DNA of 64,000 nucleotides from assembly GCA_021531385.1 (NCBI GenBank), contig JAFBIR010000001.1, positions 124,001 to 188,000 on the forward strand, given 5' to 3'. The translations under genes were made by a program, and so were the position numbers. This document shows, piece after piece, positions 49,739-56,801 of the stretch; position 1 is the first letter of the stretch; each line of letters opens with the position of its first letter. The DNA comes from Parabacteroides distasonis. Lineage in GTDB: Bacteria; Bacteroidota; Bacteroidia; Bacteroidales; Tannerellaceae. A model generated the notes under the pieces. The model saw only the letters and a program-made list of their open reading frames with translations, was not told where the DNA came from and did not search any database.

Positions 49739-52042
49739 TCAATAACTAATCTTACAACCCATGAAGAAGCTCCGAGGAGTGCTTGGCCCGTAAATATATC
49801 CAGCATCCCGATCAGCTCCCTTATCAAAATCAGATTGATATGCATTGAACAAGTTCGTTACACCGCCATTGATTTGCAAAGTAAAAGCCTGCATCAATGG
49901 AATGTCATAAGCCAACTTGATTTGCATATCAAAAAAGCGAGGGGTGCTCTCCTCTCGATCCTCCGGCACATAACCAGCAAAGTGCTGCACAAGCATGGAT
50001 CCAGTGTAAGTGCCTGTCAAGGATGCGGTAAAACGGTTCACCGGCGTGAGGGTAGCCGTAAAATAGCCATAGCAATCCGGCGAGCGGAACATCTTCTTTT
50101 GTGGGGCGACATTCGGGTTATCACTCCACTGCTCCGGTTCTTTGTAGCGACTTCGTTGCAGGGTAGCTCCCGCTTGCAGTTGCAACCAGGCGTAGGCAAT
50201 TTTTCCCTCCAGATTGATACCCATCACGCTGGCACCTTTGCCGTTGCGTCGTTCCAACAACAGATTGCCTGCCGCATCCCTACCTATCTCCTCCAACAAG
50301 AAGACATCTCGCAAATCGGTATAGAATCCCTCCAACAAGAAGTTGGCTTGTACCGCACCAAAACGGTGATACAGATCGGCGGAAGCACTCAGGCTTTGCG
50401 ACTTTTCCTCTTTCAAATTCGGTGAGAGCTGAATCAAAGCCACATCACCACCCACCGCCGTAACGTGCAGATCCTCGTCGAAAGCTTGTGGCGCACGGAA
50501 GCCACTCGAATAAGAGAGACGCAAGTTTACGTCATCAGTAGGGTTGTAGCGCAAGTTGGCTCGGGGGCTAAAGATCACATGATCCATCAGATTGTGTTTG
50601 TCCAAACGGCCACCAATCAATAAACTCCAATAGTGATTCTTCCACTCGTTCTGTGCGAAGAGACTCCCGATATGTACCGTTTGTGCGATTGTACGGTTAT
50701 AGCCCAACATGCGGTCTTGCAAATCGTCATAGCTGTACTCCATTCCACCCGTAAAGGTAGCGGGCATGAAAAGACAACGATCTGCCTCATAGTTATATTG
50801 CGTACCGCCCACAAAGGTCATATCTGTCGTACGACCATAGGCATTGGGGTCGTGTCCCGCTCCATAATAACTCTGTCGCTTGGTATGTTGTGCGGAGGTA
50901 TAGACACTCAGTCTGTGATGCTCGTTCTTGGAAAAGAGGTCAAACTTCAAGCCACCCCCATTGATCTGATGATCCGTTTGCTCCGTGATGTCCGTCTCAT
51001 GCGGTGGTTGATCCAATAGGTTTCCACCTCTACGAAACTCGCTAATATTATGATACTCAAAGGTCAGCTTCGCATAATTGCTGGTCTTCAGATAAGAACG
51101 GAATCCCAAGGTCTTCGCCTCCAGTTGGCCCAACTCGGTAAAGCCATCGCCATCATCGTCGTATGCGGCACGGTGACGACCTTGTCCAAACAGGTAAACA
51201 CCCGCCTTGTGGTTGTCTGTCACCAACGAGGCATTGAATGTCGTGTTGTTATCCGGTCTGCTCCCTCCCACCATTGTCAATGAATGAGCCAACTGTGCCG
51301 AATTGCGCAAGGGTTCCTTCGTGATGATATTAATCGTTCCAGCTATTGCGGAGGAACCAAACAACGCAGAGCCACCACCACGCATCACCTCTACCCGCTC
51401 AATCATGTTCGCAGGGATCTGCTCCAAGCCATACACACCCGTCAAGGCGCTGAAGATAGGTCGGCTATCCACCAAGATCTGTGTGTAAGGTCCTTCCAGA
51501 CCGTTGATCCGCACCTGCTGGAAACCGCAATTCTGACAGTTGTTCTCCACACGCACACCCGGTTGGAAATTCAACCCGTCGGCCAAGGAGGTGGCATGTG
51601 CCGTCTCAAAAGTCTTACTGTCTAACACATTCACCAACGAAGGGGCCATCCGTCGGGTCGTCTCATTACGGTTGGCAGATACCACCACGCCATCCAAAGA
51701 GACCGCATCCTCCACTGCCTCAAAGTTGATCTCCAAGGTCTTGCCTCGCTTCAGTTTCACCTGTTGCTCAATGGTCTTATAGCCCAATGCCTTCATGACC
51801 AACGTAAACTCTCCTTCAGGCAAGTTCTTCAAATAATAATGACCCGTTGCGTCGGTCGTCGTTCCAATAGTTGTCCCTTGCAAGAAAAGGTTGATAAAAG
51901 GTAGATGTTCACCTGTTTTTTTATCGATAATATGCCCTACGATATTCGCATCCGAAGGGTTCAGGGCGTTGTGCTCCTCTGCGTTTGCCACCGCAAAGAC
52001 ACAGCAAAGGCACAACAAGATATAAATGAATGTCTTGTTCAT
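49739..52042 (-). CDS. TonB-dependent outer-membrane receptor
   Basis: A 767-residue receptor from the ATG at 52042 (signal MNKTFIYILLCLCCVFAVANA; the frame extends upstream into the leader). A CarboxypepD-like domain (GHIIDKKTGEHLPFINLFLQ) precedes the plug (PSLVNVLDSKTFETAHATSL; VENNCQNCGFQQVRINGLEG; ILVDSRPIFSALTGVYGLEQ) and a barrel ending in FFMGCKISY. It is not of SusC length and no SusD accompanies it. The Cys pair in NNCQNCGFQQV occurs in receptors of the metal/corrinoid type. With the His-rich small protein 97 bp upstream, metal or metal-chelate uptake is likely, but the ligand is not determined. Confidence 0.88.
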   Translation of the reverse strand: MNKTFIYILLCLCCVFAVANAEEHNALNPSDANIVGHIIDKKTGEHLPFINLFLQGTTIGTTTDATGHYYLKNLPEGEFTLVMKALGYKTIEQQVKLKRGKTLEINFEAVEDAVSLDGVVVSANRNETTRRMAPSLVNVLDSKTFETAHATSLADGLNFQPGVRVENNCQNCGFQQVRINGLEGPYTQILVDSRPIFSALTGVYGLEQIPANMIERVEVMRGGGSALFGSSAIAGTINIITKEPLRNSAQLAHSLTMVGGSRPDNNTTFNASLVTDNHKAGVYLFGQGRHRAAYDDDGDGFTELGQLEAKTLGFRSYLKTSNYAKLTFEYHNISEFRRGGNLLDQPPHETDITEQTDHQINGGGLKFDLFSKNEHHRLSVYTSAQHTKRQSYYGAGHDPNAYGRTTDMTFVGGTQYNYEADRCLFMPATFTGGMEYSYDDLQDRMLGYNRTIAQTVHIGSLFAQNEWKNHYWSLLIGGRLDKHNLMDHVIFSPRANLRYNPTDDVNLRLSYSSGFRAPQAFDEDLHVTAVGGDVALIQLSPNLKEEKSQSLSASADLYHRFGAVQANFLLEGFYTDLRDVFLLEEIGRDAAGNLLLERRNGKGASVMGINLEGKIAYAWLQLQAGATLQRSRYKEPEQWSDNPNVAPQKKMFRSPDCYGYFTATLTPVNRFTASLTGTYTGSMLVQHFAGYVPEDREESTPRFFDMQIKLAYDIPLMQAFTLQINGGVTNLFNAYQSDFDKGADRDAGYIYGPSTPRSFFMGCKISY

Positions 52043-52138
52043 AAAATAGGATATGGAGAGACAGATCTTTCCGCCTCTGATGAAAATAACTGAAAATAAA
52101 TGAATAAACGAACTCAATCCCCTTTGAGAGGGTTAGGA

Positions 52139-52492
52139 TTAGCAAGTAGGTGGTGCACGGAGATAGAGTTGTCCGACGGTCGCTTGTAAATGGGTTGGAT
52201 AGACCAACGACTCAGACATTTCGGCTATCAGTATAGCCTGATACTGTAGCTGCAACGGATGGATCGCCCCATCGGCAGCCACAATCGTTGAGAGCACATG
52301 ATACAGTTGAATCTCAGCCAACGAACCATGCTGATGCCCCGCTCCCCCAGTCGAAGCGGCAAAGGGGTGGGCATGCACAATGGTTGTTCCCTGCTCAATA
52401 TGAACGTGTGTAAAAAACGATACGCTGCTGTAATAGGTGATAAACAGCAGCGGCAAGAACATGCGTATATATTTCAAAACAGTCTCTCGCAA
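52139..52492 (-). CDS. Small exported or membrane-anchored His-rich protein
   Basis: A 117-residue protein with an N-terminal hydrophobic segment (MFLPLLFITYYSSVSFF) followed by a histidine-rich region (THVHIEQGTTIVHAHPF, then GGAGHQHGSL) and a hydrophobic middle. The spaced His motifs suggest metal binding in the periplasm. Small proteins of this build precede TonB receptors elsewhere in Bacteroidetes. It is first in the unit with the receptor. No family name is given because I cannot verify one. Confidence 0.7.
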   Translation of the reverse strand: MRETVLKYIRMFLPLLFITYYSSVSFFTHVHIEQGTTIVHAHPFAASTGGAGHQHGSLAEIQLYHVLSTIVAADGAIHPLQLQYQAILIAEMSESLVYPTHLQATVGQLYLRAPPTC

Positions 52493-52518
52493 ATCGTTCA
52501 GTCAACGTTGTTCAGCCG

Positions 52519-52526
52519 CGAAGATA
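52519..52526 (-). promoter_or_regulatory. Promoter -7 box for the His-rich protein/TonB receptor
   Basis: Minus strand TATCTTCG followed by CG, with TTTTG about 5 bp upstream only; 27 bp before the ATG at 52492. Confidence 0.5.
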
Positions 52527-52574
52527 GCAAAATCGGCCTTGCTATCCACATTTTTTCTCCAGTAAGCAAAAAAT

Positions 52575-52616
52575 ATCGCTCCAGTTAGAGAGATATATTT
52601 CCCTAACTGGAGCGAT
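52575..52616. promoter_or_regulatory. Perfect 14-bp inverted repeat between divergent promoters
   Basis: Arms 52575-52588 (ATCGCTCCAGTTAG) and 52603-52616 (CTAACTGGAGCGAT), loop 52589-52602. It lies between the minus-strand box at 52519 and the plus-strand box at 52643. On the minus strand the hairpin is followed by TATTTTTTG, so it could serve as a terminator for antisense read-through, or as an operator. Confidence 0.55.
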
Positions 52617-52642
52617 GGAGAGTGCTAATCAAATATATTTCA

Positions 52643-52650
52643 TACCTTCG
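52643..52650 (+). promoter_or_regulatory. Possible promoter -7 box for the small membrane protein
   Basis: TACCTTCG followed by T, one mismatch to TAnnTTTG, 29 bp before the ATG at 52680. Confidence 0.35.
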
Positions 52651-52679
52651 TACCAGAAATAATCAAAATGTGGTGAGTT

Positions 52680-53000
52680 ATGATATTTGTAGTAATCATG
52701 ATCATAGTGCTCTTCTTCGCTATTTGCCTTGCAATAAGCGATATCAGTGGTTCGGACAACAAAGGACATAAGAAGTCTTCTCGACGATCAACACCGAGGG
52801 CAAATCGCAGCAATCCAGACAGAGGTTTTACATCGGAGGAGTTTGCGCTCTACAAAGACATCCATGAGCGTCGGCAACAACATCGCTCAACACCTCCGCA
52901 GGCATCCCAACCATTTTATAGTGGCGATGCCGGTGATTTCGCCGCCTTTGAGAATGGTGCCGCCGATGCGGGCATGGTTGACAGCGAAAGATGCTGGTAG
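52680..53000 (+). CDS. Small membrane-anchored protein of unknown function
   Basis: A 106-residue open frame with one N-terminal transmembrane helix (MIFVVIMIIVLFFAICLAIS) followed by a charged, disordered region (KGHKKSSRRSTPRANRSNPD) and a short helix (TSEEFALYKDIHERRQQHR). A -7-like box upstream supports it being expressed. It converges with the RelA/SpoT-type gene. No family recognised; fair chance of being real. Confidence 0.5.
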   Translation: MIFVVIMIIVLFFAICLAISDISGSDNKGHKKSSRRSTPRANRSNPDRGFTSEEFALYKDIHERRQQHRSTPPQASQPFYSGDAGDFAAFENGAADAGMVDSERCW

Positions 53001-53056
53001 GCATTATTCTATTTTTGCAGCATCAATCTCATCTGCATGAGCCTGCAGCCGTTTGG

Positions 53057-53950
53057 CTACGACCTCAGAAACGCATCCAAGAGGGATTGAGTTTCTTGGG
53101 GCTCCAAGGCTTGTAGTTCTTTGCTGATCTGCTCGATACGGTTGATGAGGAAGAGCAACATATCATACGTCAAGGGGATGGACTCCGTATGGTTGAGAAG
53201 TGCCAACAGGATGACTAACCGATCGGTCTTCAGAATCCGCTCGGCTACCTCGGGATGCTGACGCAGGAAGTCGCTCACCGCCTCAGAGAAATCCTCTCCT
53301 TGGAGACGCAAGTGCATCTTGTTGCGCAACATAGCCCGGTAGTTCCTCATTTGCATATTGGTATGCGCCATCTGATCGAAGAGCATCTTCATGTTCCACT
53401 CTGCAGTCTCCAAGGTGGCGATCAGCCCATTCAACACACGGGAATAGGGCTCACACTGCTCCCAATCCGCCTTGCATTTATAGCGCAAATCATGCTCAAC
53501 CTCATGCCATCCTTCAGAGAAGACCGTACGGATCTGGATCTCATAGGTGTTATCAATGTAGGGCGCATACTCAGCTGGTAATGCTTGCCTGAAATCGGAG
53601 ACAAACGCTTCCGGTATTGGACAGGTTAAGTTCAATCGCTGTGGGCAGAAGGTGGAAGAGTTGAGCTCATCAATCGAGGAGCCAACCGCCTCTCCATAAC
53701 TGAAATAGGTAGCTAACGCTTCCACATCATCCTGAAAATAGGCGACGATGCGCAAACCGATCATATCTTGTATCAACGACTTACCCGATCGGTATTTCTC
53801 CCCCTTAATGCGCATCTTGTGCGCCAACGAACTTGTTGTCTTCACCCGTGAGAAGAGGCGAAACATCAATCCACAATTGTTCAATTGACTCGTTAACAGC
53901 GCGTCCAATTGCTGTGCTATCCCATCCAATATCTTTACTGATTCGTTCAT
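53057..53950 (-). CDS. RelA/SpoT-domain nucleotide pyrophosphokinase (small alarmone synthetase-like)
   Basis: A 297-residue cytoplasmic protein with a RelA/SpoT synthetase domain and no hydrolase, TGS or ACT domain. ATP-site residues are in SRVKTTSSLAHKMRIKG (Arg35, Lys37); catalytic Asp62 lies in QDMIGLRIV, and Glu137 in YEIQIRTVFSEGWHEVEHDLRYK. The last 130 residues are helical and could mediate oligomerisation. It probably makes (p)ppGpp or a related product. No adjacent gene looks like an antitoxin, so a toxin-antitoxin role is not supported. Bacteroidetes usually also carry a long RelA/SpoT protein elsewhere. Confidence 0.82.
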   Translation of the reverse strand: MNESVKILDGIAQQLDALLTSQLNNCGLMFRLFSRVKTTSSLAHKMRIKGEKYRSGKSLIQDMIGLRIVAYFQDDVEALATYFSYGEAVGSSIDELNSSTFCPQRLNLTCPIPEAFVSDFRQALPAEYAPYIDNTYEIQIRTVFSEGWHEVEHDLRYKCKADWEQCEPYSRVLNGLIATLETAEWNMKMLFDQMAHTNMQMRNYRAMLRNKMHLRLQGEDFSEAVSDFLRQHPEVAERILKTDRLVILLALLNHTESIPLTYDMLLFLINRIEQISKELQALEPQETQSLLDAFLRS

Positions 53951-53987
53951 CGTCCTCCCTCATCCATTTCTATTCAAACACCCAATG

Positions 53988-53995
53988 CAAAAATA
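53988..53995 (-). promoter_or_regulatory. Promoter -7 box for the RelA/SpoT-type gene
   Basis: Minus strand TATTTTTG followed by C, 38 bp upstream of the ATG at 53950. Confidence 0.45.
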
Positions 53996-54035
53996 GGCAT
54001 TTTCTGCTGTTTAACAGTAAAAGAGGCTCAATAAG

Positions 54036-54668
54036 TTACTGAGGTAGTCGCCTCACATAGACCTTATGACTTCCGTAGCCGGTATGATCAAGGCCGCTTT
54101 GGGGATCACTGCAGAAATGACGCAGCTCCTGCGTGGCCTTCGTGTGCCCTAAGCCTGTAAGCTCCACATAATCTTTCACACGGAGAAATCGGTGGGTGTC
54201 AATAAACTGTAAAGCGAGTGCCAAACGCTCCTGCTCACTATACGGTGATTGACGCACCCGACTAATACCGCCCCGGTGCAGGTAACACCGTTGATCAATG
54301 GCACGCACCAACTGCTTATCGACCTTGAAATTGACATCCTTCACCTCGATGCTCCGGGCATTGCGCTTCGGCTTTTTGCCATCTAAGGTATCGACCTCCT
54401 TGTCGGGAGTGACACCTAAGGCCGGCTTGAATGTTCCCACGCCATCCAAGGTGACCGACTGCCCCTCAGCCATTACGGATGCCATCCGCTCAGCGAGTGT
54501 AGTCAGCACATGCCATACCGTGCCCTCGCTCAATCCCGAACCCGGACGTGCGATTTGCTTCACTAACTCATCCATACCGACATTCCTGTAGATCCGCATG
54601 CGGTAGTAAACCTTCTTTTCGCCCTTGCCTTGCGGGTCGTTCATCTCTTGCTTGATATACTCTGCCAT
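54036..54668 (-). CDS. HU-like DNA-binding protein of Bacteroidetes type
   Basis: A 210-residue protein with an N-terminal HU/IHF-like domain (KVYYRMRIYRNVGMDELVKQ; LTTLAERMASVMAEGQSVTL; DGVGTFKPALG) and a C-terminal segment (LRVKDYVELTGLGHTKATQELRHF) that looks like a second, helical DNA-binding module. It may act as a chromosomal architectural protein. Standalone gene, 85 bp upstream of the RelA/SpoT-type gene's start. Confidence 0.85.
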   Translation of the reverse strand: MAEYIKQEMNDPQGKGEKKVYYRMRIYRNVGMDELVKQIARPGSGLSEGTVWHVLTTLAERMASVMAEGQSVTLDGVGTFKPALGVTPDKEVDTLDGKKPKRNARSIEVKDVNFKVDKQLVRAIDQRCYLHRGGISRVRQSPYSEQERLALALQFIDTHRFLRVKDYVELTGLGHTKATQELRHFCSDPQSGLDHTGYGSHKVYVRRLPQ

Positions 54669-54808
54669 CCTTACTAAATGTATGTTGCTGTTCTTACTTA
54701 ACGTATGCCACCCTGCTTGGTAACTAAAACGAGACTTTACGCAATAGAAAACGTTTTTCTATGCAACAACAAAGGTATGAAGACTTCTATAACTTCTCAA
54801 AACATCAG

Positions 54809-54871
54809 CGCTGTTTTTATAAATGGCAACGCTATTCTTATAAACACCGACGGTGTTTATAGAAACAGCGA
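54809..54871. repeat. Three 21-bp units with nested palindromes
   Basis: Units CGCTGTTTTTATAAATGGCA (54809), CGCTATTCTTATAAACACCG (54830) and CGGTGTTTATAGAAACAGCG (54851) follow each other every 21 bp. They contain a 23-bp palindrome at 54839-54861 (arms TATAAACACCG / CGGTGTTTATA) and CAGCGCTG at 54806-54813. The 266-bp gap holding them (54669-54934) has no convincing gene. Confidence 0.65.
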
Positions 54872-54934
54872 CTATATTTTAGGAAGAAAATGTAGTGTCA
54901 AGCGGTTTGGAGCTATCTCATTGGCTGTTTATAG

Positions 54935-56077
54935 CTATATGCCTGACGTTTTCTGTCGCAAGTATCGGGCAAAGAAACGGTCATAAATCTCGTATACACC
55001 CTCAGATTCCAACAGCAGTTCTTTCTCGACCAGTGCCTTAACGGCAGTCTTTACGGAACTGGCAGCTCCCAAACCATAACGTGAAAGGAACGATTTTCCT
55101 TGAATCTCTTTTACGGTTCCCTCTTGCGCAATGGCTTTAAGCACTCTCGCTTGCAAAGGCGAAATCAATCGCAGAAAGGTTTGGAAGGTTACCTCATTCT
55201 CCTCAATGATCTCCTCCAAAGTCTCATTCACGAACGGCTGGGAGAGAATGGGATGTGCCGTCTCATACAACCGATTCAGCAAAGACTGCACATACCATGT
55301 ATGCGCAGAAAGATCTGTGAATAACCACTCAAATACCTCCTGGGGTATGGATTGCCCATGTCCTTGCAAATGCGCGCTCGCAAAGGCATAATAGGCGGTT
55401 GAATCAATAGGCCCTAACGTAAGCATCTGTGTGCTTTGATAGAAAGGGCGGGATGCCGCTACAAACATGTTCTCCAGCACATGCCGTTGGCTACCCGAAT
55501 AGATAAAATTGACGTTAGTCAGGTGCTGGATATGGGCTCGTAACAGCGCTTCCACCTGCTTGTCCGCATAACTCGCTACCGTTTGGAACTCATCAAAAGC
55601 CACATAACAACGCTGTTCTGATTGCTCCATGTAGGCAAATATCTCAGCTAACGAATGTTCGGCTGACTCTGGTTGCACCTCAACTGAAAAGTTCGGTTCA
55701 CCCGTCAGCGAGTCAAATGCCAGTGTGGGACGGAGCGATTTGAAGAAAACGGATATGCGTTTGATCAGTTTCTCTTCCGCTGTATCGAGCGTACCTAACA
55801 CTGTCTCTCCTAATTTCTTAACCAACATAGCAAGACTATCCGTTTGGTAGAGATCCACGTAATAGCACTTGGCTATGCCTGAAGCCTCCACTTGGTGAAA
55901 CAGATGACGAATCAGTCCTGTCTTACCCATACGTCGAGGACTGATCAAAGTAATGTTTCTGCCATTTTGCAAAGCAGATGCCATCTTTTGCGCCTCTTTC
56001 TCTCGGTCGCAAAAATACTCCGGCGATACATACCCTGTGAGTACAAACGGATTGAACGGTCGTCTAATGTCTTTCAT
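54935..56077 (-). CDS. AAA+ ATPase of the archaeal-ATPase-like family
   Basis: A 380-residue ATPase. Walker A is at residues 46-53 (SPRRMGKT), Walker B in CYVAFDEFQTVASY, then NVNFIYSGSQRHVLENMF (sensor region). The C-terminal winged helix is QARVLKAIAQEGTVKEIQGK, RYGLGAASSVKTAVKAL, with YEIYDRFFARYLRQ at the end. The N-terminal NPFVLTGYVSPEYFCDRE is typical of this family, common in many copies in Bacteroidetes, with unknown role. It is the intact counterpart of the deleted gene at 32322-32904. Confidence 0.85.
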   Translation of the reverse strand: MKDIRRPFNPFVLTGYVSPEYFCDREKEAQKMASALQNGRNITLISPRRMGKTGLIRHLFHQVEASGIAKCYYVDLYQTDSLAMLVKKLGETVLGTLDTAEEKLIKRISVFFKSLRPTLAFDSLTGEPNFSVEVQPESAEHSLAEIFAYMEQSEQRCYVAFDEFQTVASYADKQVEALLRAHIQHLTNVNFIYSGSQRHVLENMFVAASRPFYQSTQMLTLGPIDSTAYYAFASAHLQGHGQSIPQEVFEWLFTDLSAHTWYVQSLLNRLYETAHPILSQPFVNETLEEIIEENEVTFQTFLRLISPLQARVLKAIAQEGTVKEIQGKSFLSRYGLGAASSVKTAVKALVEKELLLESEGVYEIYDRFFARYLRQKTSGI

Positions 56078-56084
56078 ACCATCA

Positions 56085-56122
56085 CATATTTTACGTCACG
56101 CATTTTACGTGATGCAAAGATA
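56085..56122 (-). promoter_or_regulatory. Promoter and 14-bp direct repeat upstream of the AAA+ gene
   Basis: Minus strand TATCTTTG followed by C (56115-56122) is a perfect -7 box. Between it and the ATG at 56077 lie two tandem 14-mers (56085-56098 and 56099-56112, plus-strand CATATTTTACGTCA and CGCATTTTACGTGA, 11 of 14 identical). This is a possible operator covering the transcription start. Confidence 0.5.
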
Positions 56123-56154
56123 CGTCTTAGTTTCATATCACCAATTCTTTTCAC

Positions 56155-56226
56155 TACTTTTGCATGAGTATGGAAGAACATTATCAAGAAGAGCGTGGCA
56201 ATAGTGTCACCCATCTCATAGGTTAG
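56155..56226 (+). other. Promoter-like box followed by a 20-codon open frame
   Basis: TACTTTTG (56155-56162) is followed immediately by ATG at 56164. The frame MSMEEHYQEERGNSVTHLIG ends at TAG 56224-56226. It may be the 5' remnant of a gene replaced by the adjacent minus-strand hydrolase operon, or a leader peptide; nothing recognised. Confidence 0.3.
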
Positions 56227-56232
56227 CCGGGG

Positions 56233-56801
56233 TTATCTCAACAGAAACAGTCTCGGCTTTCTGACCAGTTTGTTTCTTTCGTCCAACAAGGAACCGTTAG
56301 AGAAAATCGTACAGTCTTCTTTCAGTGTACCGAAGCTCTCGTGAGCATGGCCAAAGAGATGGTATCGGGGTTTTATCGCCATCAACCGATTCCTCAAAGG
56401 TGCATTCCCCCAGTGGGTTCCAGCCGATTTGTCGAGAATCATAACAGGTGGCTCGTGGGTGACAACGACGTCTGTATCATCAGGAATCAGTTCTTCCGGA
56501 TGGTTATAGGCCAGTCCGAAGAACTTCACTCCGCTTATATCACATCCGCTATCCTGAAGGAAATAGACATTGGCTGGAAGTCTTCAATGGCTTCTGCGTC
56601 CCACAGACACAGGTCATGATTGCCTGTGACGAAGATTTTGTGAGGATATGGTAGTCCTATGAACCAATTCAGGAAATCAAGCACCTCGCTCTCTGTACCA
56701 CTATGGCTGATGTCTCCGCTATGAACGATGACATCAGCCTCTGGTAAGTCACGGATTTGATGATGCAGTCCGTGCGTGTCAGATAGATGTAAGATCCTCA
56801 T
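56233..56801 (-). pseudogene. Calcineurin-like metallophosphoesterase with a one-base frameshift
   Basis: The 5' frame (56801-56535) gives MRILHLSDTHGLH (DxH), VIVHSGDIS (GD) and FVTGNHDLCLWDAEAIEDFQ, then runs out. The 3' part (56529-56233) continues with VVVTHEPPVM and HLFGHAHESFG. All metal-binding motifs are present across the two. Adding one A in the minus-strand GCCAATGTC near 56570-56573 joins them as FQPNVYFLQDSGCDISGVKF, a protein of about 190 residues. It is the third gene of a hydrolase operon, overlapping the MBL gene by 23 bp. Either the gene is broken or the base is a sequencing error in a short A run. Confidence 0.8.

Noticed and set aside
49669-49739. Riboswitch or attenuator in front of the murA operon
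   Set aside because: The gap holds only a -7 box and a 15-21 base leader; no conserved RNA structure could be seen.
53057-54668. Toxin-antitoxin pair of the RelA/SpoT-type gene and the HU-like gene
   Set aside because: The HU-like protein is a DNA-binding protein of normal type, the gap is 85 bp, each gene seems to have its own unit, and no antitoxin feature is visible.
54705-54986. 93-codon plus-strand frame upstream of the AAA+ gene end
   Set aside because: Its middle is a translation of the 21-bp palindromic units and its end overlaps the AAA+ gene antisense; no promoter box.
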